64,000 nt of DNA from Subtercola boreus (GTDB taxonomy: Bacteria; Actinomycetota; Actinomycetes; Actinomycetales; Microbacteriaceae), in the NCBI RefSeq assembly GCF_003399625.1, contig NZ_NBXA01000002.1, positions 1 through 64,000 of the forward strand, written 5' to 3'. Under the pieces are notes generated by a model. The model saw nothing but the letters and a program-made list of their open reading frames with translations. It was not told the DNA's origin and made no database searches. Shown here one piece after another: positions 48,586 to 56,425 of the stretch (position 1 is its first letter; the number at the start of each line of letters is the position of its first letter). Both the position numbers and the translations under genes were made by a program.

Positions 48586-49877
48586 GCGGGGACCGCCCGG
48601 TTCGGTTCCGGCTGGGGTCCTGTAGGGGCTACGGGAACCGGCAGCTGGGCCGAGACCACAAAGAGCGTGCCCCGGGGAGCCGCAGCGAGCACCCCGCCGG
48701 CGAGGGTCGCGCGCTCGATCATGCCGGGAATGCCGTGGCCCGAACCGGCGATTGCGTCCCCACCCGCGACCGGGTTCGAGCTCGTCACGGTCAGCCAGAG
48801 TTCCTCCCGGCCCCAATCGAGCGCGACGACCACGGGTTCGGAACGGTCGGCGTGCCGGAGCGCGTTCGTCAGCGCTTCCTGCACGATGCGGTAGACGGCG
48901 AGCTCGCGGGGGGAACCGAGGGGTGCAGTGATACCGCTCGTGCGGAGCTCGACCGTGAGCCCGGTCGATCCGAACTGGCGGGCCAGGTCATCCAACTCGC
49001 TGAGTCCCGGCTGTGGTCCGCTCGGCTCGTTGTGCCGGAGCTCGCCGAGCAGTACCCGAACATCGGCGAGCGCCCCGCGTGCGGTGCTCGCGATCGTGCT
49101 CAGCGACTCGTCGACGAGGTCGTGCCCATCCCGTGGATCTGCGATTCGGTCGTGATGTATGCCTGACGAGGCATATAGGTACCGTGCGCCGTCGGCCTGG
49201 GCGATCACGACGGCGAGCGAGTGCGCGACGATGTCGTGCATGTCCCGGGCGATGCGGTTCCGCTCCTGCTCGACGATCACCGCCTGCTCGGCGAGCAGCC
49301 GGTCGCTCTCCGCCGTCTGCTGGGCCGCGCGGCTCGCCTCCGAACGGGAGAACGCTCGCGTCAGCACCCCCAGGACCCAGCTCAGGATGAACACCGCCAC
49401 CGAACCGGTGAAGACGATCAGCGTGCTCTCCGCCACCGACGCGAGTTCGCCGTTCAGGCCGGCACGGAGGCCCTGGTAGATGACCGAGGGCGTCGCATAC
49501 GTGAGCAGCGCGGGAATGGTCACCGAGTAGAGCGTCGCGAGAGCGGCCCCGACGAACGTCGACGCGAAGCCGAGCCAGCGCAGAATGCTGGGGCCGTAGG
49601 CGGCAGTCGAGTAGAGCACCGGGAGGATGGCGAGGTCGGCGAGGCCCGGATCCTGCCTCAGCAGCATCTGGAGCACGGCGACCAGCCACGCGAGGATGAG
49701 CGCGAGCGGCGGACTGAACCGCCGGAGCGCGAGAGCGACGCCCATCCCGAGGGCCACCCCGGCGTCAGCGAAACCCACGTAACCGGACTGGGCCGTGTAG
49801 GCGAGCGCCACAACGACGAGCACTGCGGCCACGCCGATGTCTGTTCCCAGTTGGCGGGAGGTGAGGGCGCGGATCAT
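48582..49877 (-). CDS. Sensor histidine kinase (NarX/HisKA_3 type)
   Basis: A 431-residue membrane kinase. About five to six hydrophobic segments occupy the first ~180 residues (ALTSRQLGTDIGVAAVLVVV; YVGFADAGVALGMGVALALR). The HisKA_3 dimerisation box includes RDMHDIVAHSLAVVIAQADG with the catalytic His near 234, and the ATPase end is GSGHGIPGMIERATLAGGVL near 388. No separate extracellular sensor loop is obvious, so it may sense within the membrane. The GTG-starting response regulator overlaps its stop. Upstream of an ABC exporter: probable envelope-stress or antibiotic-sensing pair. The start gives MIRALTSRQ. Confidence 0.92.
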   Translation of the reverse strand: MIRALTSRQLGTDIGVAAVLVVVALAYTAQSGYVGFADAGVALGMGVALALRRFSPPLALILAWLVAVLQMLLRQDPGLADLAILPVLYSTAAYGPSILRWLGFASTFVGAALATLYSVTIPALLTYATPSVIYQGLRAGLNGELASVAESTLIVFTGSVAVFILSWVLGVLTRAFSRSEASRAAQQTAESDRLLAEQAVIVEQERNRIARDMHDIVAHSLAVVIAQADGARYLYASSGIHHDRIADPRDGHDLVDESLSTIASTARGALADVRVLLGELRHNEPSGPQPGLSELDDLARQFGSTGLTVELRTSGITAPLGSPRELAVYRIVQEALTNALRHADRSEPVVVALDWGREELWLTVTSSNPVAGGDAIAGSGHGIPGMIERATLAGGVLAAAPRGTLFVVSAQLPVPVAPTGPQPEPNRAVPA

Positions 49878-50041
49878 AAGAACACCGTAGGCGGCGTGCG
49901 GGGGCGCGGGGTGGCCAGATGGGAGATTCTGCATCCCGGGCGGGCCGAAATCATCCTTCCGGTGGAGGAATCCCACGCGGCTGTGGGAGGTTGGAGGAAG
50001 CGTGGGCGCGTGCCCGCGCCGCGCACAGACGAAGGAGAACC
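49878..50041. other. Divergent promoter region, kinase and ABM genes
   Basis: 164 bases separate the kinase start from the ABM gene. Includes GAAGGAGAACC at its 3' end as the ABM ribosome-binding site. I can define no operator. Confidence 0.4.
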
Positions 50042-50335
50042 ATGATCACCGCCACGCTCGAACTGCGACTGAAGCCCGAAGCCGTCTCCGGATCGGAGGG
50101 CCTCATCCGCACGGTGCTCACCCAGACCCGCGCCCGCAAGGGCAACCTCGGTGTCGACGTGCTCATCGACCGCGACGACGCCACTCACGTGACCGTGCTC
50201 GAGCGCTGGGAGTCGATCGAGGCCGACACCGCTTACCGCGCCTGGCGCCAGACCGACGAGGGAAAGAGCGAGCTCGGCACGATCCTGGCGGGGCCGCCCG
50301 TGCTGTCGATCTACGAGACGTCGTTCTCGCTCTAG
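50042..50335 (+). CDS. Antibiotic biosynthesis monooxygenase (ABM) domain protein
   Basis: A 97-residue ferredoxin-like-fold protein of the ABM/YgiN-type family (MITATLELRLKPEAVSGSEG, TRARKGNLGVDVLIDRDDAT, TVLERWESIEADTAYRAWRQ). Proteins like this are often cofactor-free monooxygenases or quinone-oxidising enzymes, but many are uncharacterised. Divergent from the kinase gene, with a good ribosome-binding site (GAAGGAGAACC). Confidence 0.87.
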   Translation: MITATLELRLKPEAVSGSEGLIRTVLTQTRARKGNLGVDVLIDRDDATHVTVLERWESIEADTAYRAWRQTDEGKSELGTILAGPPVLSIYETSFSL

Positions 50336-50378
50336 GTACCCGGCGCACCGGCGCTTCGGCGCTGCGGGCGCCCGCGCG

Positions 50379-52142
50379 TCAGCGGAGGCGCGGGGCCGCC
50401 TCGAGCAGGCGGCGGGTGTACTCGTGCGCCGGGCGCGCGAACACATCGGCGCTCGGGCCCGTCTCGACGATGCGTCCGTCGAACATCACCGCCACCGTGT
50501 CGCTCATGTGCTGCACCACGCCGAGGTCGTGCGAGATGAAGAGGTAACTCAGGCCCCGTTCGCGTTGCAGTTCGTCGAGCAGGTCGAGCACCTGTGCCTG
50601 CACCGAGACGTCGAGAGCGGAGACGGGCTCGTCGCAGACGAGGATCTCGGGATCAGGCGCCAGCGCCCGCGCGATCGCCACGCGCTGGCGTTGCCCGCCC
50701 GACAGGTGCAACGGCCTGCGGTCGGCGAGTGCGCTCGCCAGGCCGACGGAGTCGAGGAGCCCGGCGATCGACCGGGCGAGAGCGGCCCGCCCGCCGACTG
50801 AGCCGCCGACTCCGCTGGCGCCCCGGCCTGACGTGAGCGCGTCGGCGAGGATCTCCCGCACGTTCCAGCGAGGATCGAACGACCCCAGCGGATCCTGGTA
50901 GATCGCCCCGATCCGCCTCCGCTCGGGGCGGCGCAGGCGTTCGCGCAGGATGCTCCACGGTGCGCCTCCGAGGGTGAGCGTTCCGGCATCCGGAGCCGTC
51001 AGCCCGAGCGCGAGGCGGGCGGTCGTCGTCTTTCCCGAGCCGGACTCGCCGACGAGCCCGAGGGTGCGCCCGCGCTCCAGCACGAACGAGACGTCGTCGA
51101 CGACGAGGCGCCGCGAGGCGTCGGGGCCGCGGTAGCTCTTCGAGAGCCCGCGGGCCTCGAGTGCGACAGTGCGACCTGCCGCTGCGAGGTGCACAAAGCC
51201 CGTCGAAAGGACGCTAACTGCTGGAATGGCGTCGCTTTCGAGCGGTTCGGGTCCTTTCGACGCGGGTGCGGTGGGCGAGGTGGGTACGAGGGTGGAGGGG
51301 GTGGGGGCCAGGCGGGTGCCGCGCGGGCGCCCGGCCGGCACCGCGCGGATGAGGCGCCGGGTGTAGTCGTGCTGCGGGTCGCCGAGAACCTGCGCGGCGG
51401 GCCCCTGCTCGACGATGCGCCCGTCTGTCATCACGGCGATCGTGTCGGCGATGCGGCTGACCACCGCCAGGTCGTGGCTGATCAGCAGGATTCCCGTGCC
51501 CTCGCTCTTCAGCCGCTCGAGCAGCCGCAGGATCTGCTCCTGCACGGTGGTGTCGAGGGCGGTGGTCGGTTCGTCCGCGATCAGGAGCGATGGTTCGAGG
51601 GCGATGGCCGACGCGATGAGCGCCCGCTGCCGGAGCCCGCCCGAGAGTTCGCCCGACCGCTGCCGTGCGCGCAGGTGCGGTTCGGGAACGCCCACCTCGG
51701 CGAGCACCTGCAGCACGCGTGCGCTCCGCTCCGACGGCGTGAGGCGGGTGTGCAGGCGGAGCGCATCCGCGATCTCCCGGCCCACCGTGCGGAGCGGGTC
51801 GAGCGAGACGAGGGCATCCTGCAGCACGAGCCCCACGTCGGCACCCCGCATCGCCCGCAGCTGGCGGTTCCCGAGGGTGAGCACGTCGTGGGAGCCGACC
51901 CTGAGGCGATCGGCGGACACGCGCGCTCCGTCGCCCGCGAGGCCCAGGATGCTGCGTGCCGTCACGCTCTTGCCCGACCCCGATTCGCCCACCAACGCGA
52001 GGCACTGCCCGGGTTCGATCCGGAGACCGACGCCGTCGACGACGGTAGTGCTCGCGCGCCCGGAGCGGAACGCGACGCGGAGGTTCCGCACGTCGAGCAC
52101 GGCGGCACGCTCGCTCATCGCCACGGCATCACGCTCGCTCAT
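50379..52142 (-). CDS. Fused dipeptide/oligopeptide ABC ATPases (DppD-DppF)
   Basis: A 587-residue double ATPase. Domain 1 has Walker A GESGSGKSVTARSILG near residue 50, signature LSGGLRQRALIASAI and Walker B LLIADEPTTALD; domain 2 has GESGSGKTTTARLALG near 380, LSGGQRQRVAIARAL and LVCDEPVSALDVS. Both sites look functional. The linker (about residues 275-335, KGPEPLESDAIPAVSVLSTG) contains a perfect 12-base DNA inverted repeat resembling a former intergenic palindrome, suggesting fusion of two separate genes. Two in-frame MSER starts from a 24-base duplication precede the first domain; the first overlaps the permease stop by one base. Confidence 0.94.
   Translation of the reverse strand: MSERDAVAMSERAAVLDVRNLRVAFRSGRASTTVVDGVGLRIEPGQCLALVGESGSGKSVTARSILGLAGDGARVSADRLRVGSHDVLTLGNRQLRAMRGADVGLVLQDALVSLDPLRTVGREIADALRLHTRLTPSERSARVLQVLAEVGVPEPHLRARQRSGELSGGLRQRALIASAIALEPSLLIADEPTTALDTTVQEQILRLLERLKSEGTGILLISHDLAVVSRIADTIAVMTDGRIVEQGPAAQVLGDPQHDYTRRLIRAVPAGRPRGTRLAPTPSTLVPTSPTAPASKGPEPLESDAIPAVSVLSTGFVHLAAAGRTVALEARGLSKSYRGPDASRRLVVDDVSFVLERGRTLGLVGESGSGKTTTARLALGLTAPDAGTLTLGGAPWSILRERLRRPERRRIGAIYQDPLGSFDPRWNVREILADALTSGRGASGVGGSVGGRAALARSIAGLLDSVGLASALADRRPLHLSGGQRQRVAIARALAPDPEILVCDEPVSALDVSVQAQVLDLLDELQRERGLSYLFISHDLGVVQHMSDTVAVMFDGRIVETGPSADVFARPAHEYTRRLLEAAPRLR
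51201..51262. repeat. Perfect 12-base inverted repeat in ATPase linker DNA
   Basis: CGTCGAAAGGAC (51201-51212) and GTCCTTTCGACG (51251-51262) are exact inverses with a 38-base spacer, inside the linker between the two ATPase domains of the fused gene. The arms encode linker residues around VLSTG and SKGPE. Confidence 0.92.
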
Positions 52143-52149
52143 CACCGCT
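52106..52149. repeat. 24-bp duplication at ATPase start
   Basis: CACGCTCGCTCATCGCCACG and following CATCACGC (52106-52129) recurs from 52130 on. The copy provides two in-frame MSER start codons for the fused ATPase. Confidence 0.8.
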
Positions 52150-53077
52150 CCCGGTTCCGGCGCTGGAGGCTCCGCCCGAGTACCGTTGCCGACGCTGCGG
52201 CCAGCACCACGAACGCCCCCGGAAAGAACGTCAGCCACCACGCAACACTGATGTACGTTCGCCCCGCCGACAGCATCGCGCCCCATTCCGCGGCAGGCGG
52301 CACAGCCCCCAGCCCGAGGAAGCTCAGCGCCGCCGCCCACACGATCGCCTGCCCGATCCCGAGCGTCGCCAGCGCGAACAGCCCGGCTGCCACGTTCGGC
52401 AGGATGTGCCGGCGGAAGATCTGCGCCGGGCTCCGCCCGAGCACCGTCGCGGCCTCGATATACCCCGATCCACGGATCGAACGGATCTCCGACCGGATGA
52501 TCCGCGCGTAACCGGGCGCCGTGGCAAGCCCGACGGCGATCGTCGATGTCGCCACTCCTGGCCCGAAGATCGTGATGAACAGCAGCGCCAGCAGCAGCCC
52601 CGGGAACGCGAACAGCACCTCGAGCAGCCGGTTCACGCCGAAGTCGACGCCGCGCGGACCGAGGCCGGCGAGGGAGCCGAGGATGACCGCCAGCACCAGC
52701 CCGATCCCGGTCGCCGCCACGCCGATCAGCAGTGACGACCGGGCACCGTAGACGACCCGGGTGAAGATGTCGCGCCCGGACTCGTCGGTGCCGAACCAGT
52801 GCCCGGGCGACGGCGGGGTGAAGGCGTCGGCCGGGGCGATTCCGAGGGGATCGGTCGCGGTGAGGAGGCTCGGGGCGAGGGCGGCGACGAGCAGGAGGAG
52901 CAGCACGAGAGCGCCGACGATCTCGGTGCTGTGCAGGTGGCCGAGGATACGGCGGGCCCCGGATGCCCTACCCCCCGGTTCGCGAAGGCCGGGGCCGCGC
53001 TCGCCGCCGCCCGCGCCGGGGCGCCGCTCGCCGCCGACGGGCGACGGCAGGAGCGGTGCGCCCGCCGAGCCGCTCAC
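52142..53077 (-). CDS. Dipeptide/oligopeptide ABC transporter permease, DppC type
   Basis: A 311-residue DppC-type permease with six helices. The EAA loop region around residues 190-225 (IIRSEIRSIRGSGYIEAATV, then LGRSPAQIFRRHILPNVAAG) contacts the ATPases. The N-terminal ~40 residues are hydrophilic. Start overlaps the DppB-type stop by 4 bases. Pairs with the DppB-type gene upstream. Confidence 0.94.
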   Translation of the reverse strand: MSGSAGAPLLPSPVGGERRPGAGGGERGPGLREPGGRASGARRILGHLHSTEIVGALVLLLLLVAALAPSLLTATDPLGIAPADAFTPPSPGHWFGTDESGRDIFTRVVYGARSSLLIGVAATGIGLVLAVILGSLAGLGPRGVDFGVNRLLEVLFAFPGLLLALLFITIFGPGVATSTIAVGLATAPGYARIIRSEIRSIRGSGYIEAATVLGRSPAQIFRRHILPNVAAGLFALATLGIGQAIVWAAALSFLGLGAVPPAAEWGAMLSAGRTYISVAWWLTFFPGAFVVLAAASATVLGRSLQRRNRER

Positions 53078-54075
53078 CGGTCGCCGCCCTTCTGGCGGAG
53101 CCGCGGGTCGGCGAACCGGTCGGCCAGGTCGGTCGCAATCGTCACGACGATGTAGACCAGCGCCACCACCATCACCACGCCGATGACGACAGGGACATCC
53201 CTGATCAGCACAGCACTCAGCAGGGTGCGGCCGAGCCCGGGGCGGGCGAAGACGGTCTCCACGACGACGGCGCCGCTGATAAGCGAACCGAACGCCCAGC
53301 CCGAGAGACTGATCGCGGGCAGGGCAGCGTGCCGGAGCGCGTGGATGAGCCGCACCCCGGTCTCGCTCTCACCCCGGGCTCTCGCCGAGACGGTGAACGG
53401 GGCATCCAGAGCGTTCAGCACCGACTCGCGCATGAGCTGCCCGAGGAACCCGGCCAGCGGTATCGCCAGCGTGAGCACGGGCAGTACGAGGCCCGGGATG
53501 CCCGGTGTGCTGATCGCCGGGAGCCAGCCCAGCCCCACGCTGAACAGCAGGATGAGGATCGTGCCGAGCCAGAAGTTCGGCACAGCGGCGGCGACGATCT
53601 CGAGCACGGTGGAGACGGCGGAAGCGACGCGCCCGCCCCGGGTCGCCCAGAGTGCGAGCGCGATGGCGAACAGCCACGCGACCGCGAGCGAGACCACAGT
53701 GAGGATCAGGGTGCTGCCGAGGCCGTCGAGGATGACCTGCCCCACCGGCACCTTCAGTGCGTACGACGTGCCGAAGTCGCCGGTCGCGAGCCGCCCCAGC
53801 TCGTGCAGGTACTGGGTGAACAGGGGCTGGTCGAGCCCGAACTCGGCGCGCGCCTGGGCGAGCGCCTCTGGCGTCGCGCGGGAGCCTGGCCCGCCGAGGA
53901 TCGCCTCCGCCGGGTCGCCCGGGATCAGCCGGATGCCGAAGAAGATCAGCGTGGCGACGGCCCACAGCACGAACACGGCCCCCGCGACCCGCGTCGCGGC
54001 CCACCGCAGCGCCCGCCCGGCGGCCCGCCGGCGCCGCGGGGCACGCACTGCCGTCGCGGCGTGGAGGGCTGTCAC
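53074..54075 (-). CDS. Dipeptide/oligopeptide ABC transporter permease, DppB type
   Basis: A 333-residue DppB-type permease. FVLWAVATLIFFGIRLIPGD is helix 1 with the conserved DP, ARAEFGLDQPLFTQYLHELG is the periplasmic loop, and LMRESVLNALDAPFTVSARA near 217 is the EAA loop. First gene of the transporter operon (DppB, DppC, DppDF). No substrate-binding protein gene is linked in this window. Peptide, nickel or other opine-like substrate is possible. Confidence 0.93.
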   Translation of the reverse strand: MTALHAATAVRAPRRRRAAGRALRWAATRVAGAVFVLWAVATLIFFGIRLIPGDPAEAILGGPGSRATPEALAQARAEFGLDQPLFTQYLHELGRLATGDFGTSYALKVPVGQVILDGLGSTLILTVVSLAVAWLFAIALALWATRGGRVASAVSTVLEIVAAAVPNFWLGTILILLFSVGLGWLPAISTPGIPGLVLPVLTLAIPLAGFLGQLMRESVLNALDAPFTVSARARGESETGVRLIHALRHAALPAISLSGWAFGSLISGAVVVETVFARPGLGRTLLSAVLIRDVPVVIGVVMVVALVYIVVTIATDLADRFADPRLRQKGGDR

Positions 54076-54125
54076 TCTCTGAGCCTACGTCGTGCAGACT
54101 TCGGGCGGTCCACGGCGACGAGTGA

Positions 54126-54174
54126 GGAGTGCGCAGATGCGCACTCCGTGGCTCCTATTTTGCTCTTAAGAGCA
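54126..54174. promoter_or_regulatory. Two palindromes in divergent region before the sugar operon
   Basis: GGAGTGCGC-AGAT-GCGCACTCC (54126-54147) is a perfect 9-4-9 inverted repeat. TGCTCTTAAGAGCA (54161-54174), flanked by TTT and GA, is a perfect 14-base palindrome resembling SorC/DeoR-type operators. They lie between the divergent DppB and binding-protein genes; the SorC-type regulator in the operon probably binds the second. Confidence 0.65.
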
Positions 54175-54190
54175 GACTCGTCAGCTTTTG

Positions 54191-54220
54191 TTGCCCAGCG
54201 ACCAGGGCCGCTCCTACGGT
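54191..54220 (+). promoter_or_regulatory. Candidate promoter of the DeoC/FGGY sugar operon
   Basis: TTGCCC (54191-54196) and TACGGT (54215-54220) are spaced 18 bases, 33 bases before the ATG, downstream of both palindromes. Weak match; could also start nearby. Confidence 0.35.
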
Positions 54221-54252
54221 GGGGGCATCCCGTTCTGACCAAGGAGGCTCAG

Positions 54253-55239
54253 ATGAAAAAACCATGGCGTTTCGCAAGCCTGATACCCGTCGTTCTCGTT
54301 CTTTCCGCATGTGCAGTGACCACCACCCCGGGCGGCGCGGCAGGTACGGGCGCAGCAGCCGGAACCGACGGCAAGATCACGATCGGCTTCAGCCAGGCGA
54401 CGCAGCAGTCGCCCTTCTACGTCGAACTGGGCAACGGCGTCAAAGCAGAGGCAGAAGCTGAGGGAGCAGACCTCGTGTACGTCGACGCCAACGGCGACGT
54501 CACGAAGCAGAACAACGACATCCAGGACCTGATCACCAAGAACGTGAGTGTCCTCCTCGTCAACCCGGTCGACCCGCAGGGCATCGCCCCGAGCATCGCC
54601 GCAGCCAAGGCGGCGGGCATCAAGGTCATCACCGTCGACCGCTCGGCCCAGGGCGCACTCGCCCACGTCGGCCGCGACAATGTGGCGATGGGCAAGCTCG
54701 TCGGTGATGCTGTCTCGAAGGCGCTCGGCGCTGCCGGCGGCAAGATCGTCGAGATCCAGGGCGATGCAGGAGGCACCGTGGCGATGGATCGCTCGAAGGG
54801 CTTCCACGATGCCTTCACCGGCAACAGCGCCGTCACGATCGTCGCCGGACCCTACGCCGAGTACATCCGCGCCAACGCGGTGACCGCCATGCAGGACCTC
54901 CTGCAGGCGAATCCCGACGTCAAGGCGGTCTACGCCCACAATGACGACATGGCCCTCGGCGCTCTGCAGGTGCTGAAAGAGAACGGGCGCACCGACGTGC
55001 TCGTCTCCGGTGTGGACGGTCTCATGGAGGCCGTGACCGCCATCTCGACCGGCAGCGAATACGTCGCGACCGCGCTGAACGACCCGATCTCGTTGGGTGC
55101 GACGGCTGCGAAGACGGCGATCAGCGCAGCCAAGGGCGATTCCGTCGACGCGGAGATCGACGCCGGCACCGAGCTGATCACGAAGGACAACGCGGCCGGC
55201 TACATCGGCACGACACTCTTCGCCGAGGCCAAGAAGTAG
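54253..55239 (+). CDS. Sugar-binding lipoprotein of RbsB type
   Basis: A 328-residue substrate-binding lipoprotein. Signal peptide MKKPWRFASLIPVVLVLSAC with lipobox LSAC, then mature domain (KITIGFSQATQQSPFYVELG; DIQDLITKNVSVLLVNPVDP; GIKVITVDRSAQGALAHVGR) of the RbsB/ribose-type fold. Typical of ABC importers for ribose, pentitols or autoinducer-like sugars. Good ribosome-binding site AAGGAGG. First gene of the operon; a hairpin at 55255-55284 follows. Confidence 0.94.
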   Translation: MKKPWRFASLIPVVLVLSACAVTTTPGGAAGTGAAAGTDGKITIGFSQATQQSPFYVELGNGVKAEAEAEGADLVYVDANGDVTKQNNDIQDLITKNVSVLLVNPVDPQGIAPSIAAAKAAGIKVITVDRSAQGALAHVGRDNVAMGKLVGDAVSKALGAAGGKIVEIQGDAGGTVAMDRSKGFHDAFTGNSAVTIVAGPYAEYIRANAVTAMQDLLQANPDVKAVYAHNDDMALGALQVLKENGRTDVLVSGVDGLMEAVTAISTGSEYVATALNDPISLGATAAKTAISAAKGDSVDAEIDAGTELITKDNAAGYIGTTLFAEAKK

Positions 55240-55254
55240 CACTTCCCACCACAC

Positions 55255-55284
55255 GGTGACGGCGGCCTCCGGGCCGTCGTCACC
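55255..55284 (+). terminator. Hairpin after binding-protein gene
   Basis: GGTGACGGCGGCC (55255-55267) and GGCCGTCGTCACC (55272-55284) pair at 12 of 13 positions with a 4-base loop. May attenuate or stabilise the binding-protein message, as at 34579-34614. Confidence 0.7.
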
Positions 55285-55335
55285 ATCCACTCTCCCCACT
55301 CCCTGCAGACGACTGCAAGATCGGAAAACCCCGCC

Positions 55336-56424
55336 ATGACTGACGAACTGCTCGACACCGCCACTGCCGGCCCGCTCACCGGGGACATGACCGCGGCTGT
55401 GCTGCACGCGCTCGGCGACGTGCGTGTCGAGAAGGTTCCGATTCCCACCCCCGGCGCCGGCGACCTGCTGGTCGAGGTCGCGGCCTGCGGTGTCTGCGGC
55501 TCGGACATCCCGCGCATGAATTTCTCGGCGCCCTACAATATGCCGCTGATCTGCGGCCACGAGTTCTCGGGCCATGTGGTCTTCGCGGCCGACGACGTCG
55601 AGGATTTCGCTGTGGGAGACCTCGTCTCTGTGCCGCCGCTCCTGCCCTGTCGCAAGTGCGACAGTTGTCTCGAAGGACACTTCAGTCTCTGCGAGGACTA
55701 CGACTACTTCGGCAGCCGCCGCGACGGCGCCTACGCGCAGTACGTGGTGGTTCCCGCGAACAATGCGCTGCTGATGCCCGGGGGCATCGACCCGCGTGCC
55801 GCCGCGATGATCGATCCTGCGGCCATCGCTCTGCACGCCGTGCTGAAGACGAAGATCACTGTCGGCTCCCGTGTCGCCGTGATCGGCGCCGGTCCGATCG
55901 GCCTGTTCGCGGTGCAGTGGGCGCGGCTGATGGGCGCGACCGACATCCTCGCCGTCGACGTGAACGAGCAGAAAGCCGAGATGGCCCGTGAGGCCGGCGC
56001 GACCCACACCGCCACGAACGACGATGAGGCGAAGGCGCACGCGGGCAAGGGCTACGACGTGATCATCGAGTCCGCTGGCGTTCCCGAGACCATCGCCCTC
56101 GCCGTGGCGCTCTCCGCCCGGCACGGGGACGCCGCGTTCATCGGCATCCCGCACCGCCCTGTCGAACTCGACAAGGCGGCGTTCTCGCACTTCCTCCGCA
56201 ACGAGGTCAGCCTGCACGGCAGCTGGAACTCGTTCTCCGCACCGTTCCCGGGCCGCGAATGGACCGAATCGGCCGAGAAGCTCGCGAACGGCGAACTGAA
56301 GTGGGAGTTCATGATCACCCACGAACTCGGCCTCGACGCGGTTCCCGAAACGATGAAGGCACTGGCCGAGCGGTCTATCTTCAGTTCGAAGGTGCTCTTC
56401 TTCCCGAACCGGAACGCTGGATGA
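55336..56424 (+). CDS. Zinc-dependent polyol/alcohol dehydrogenase
   Basis: A 362-residue medium-chain dehydrogenase. It oxidises a polyol or alcohol with NAD(P). Catalytic zinc: Cys in ACGVCGSDIPR (near 53), His-Glu in CGHEFSGHV (near 75). Structural zinc: PCRKCDSCLEGHFSLC (near 104-119). Cofactor loop VAVIGAGPIGLFAVQWARLM near 190. Resembles sorbitol/galactitol-1-phosphate dehydrogenases. Likely the first catabolic step after import or acting on the kinase product. It is separated by 96 bases from the binding-protein gene and 1 base from the kinase. Confidence 0.9.
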   Translation: MTDELLDTATAGPLTGDMTAAVLHALGDVRVEKVPIPTPGAGDLLVEVAACGVCGSDIPRMNFSAPYNMPLICGHEFSGHVVFAADDVEDFAVGDLVSVPPLLPCRKCDSCLEGHFSLCEDYDYFGSRRDGAYAQYVVVPANNALLMPGGIDPRAAAMIDPAAIALHAVLKTKITVGSRVAVIGAGPIGLFAVQWARLMGATDILAVDVNEQKAEMAREAGATHTATNDDEAKAHAGKGYDVIIESAGVPETIALAVALSARHGDAAFIGIPHRPVELDKAAFSHFLRNEVSLHGSWNSFSAPFPGREWTESAEKLANGELKWEFMITHELGLDAVPETMKALAERSIFSSKVLFFPNRNAG

Positions 56425-56425
56425 C

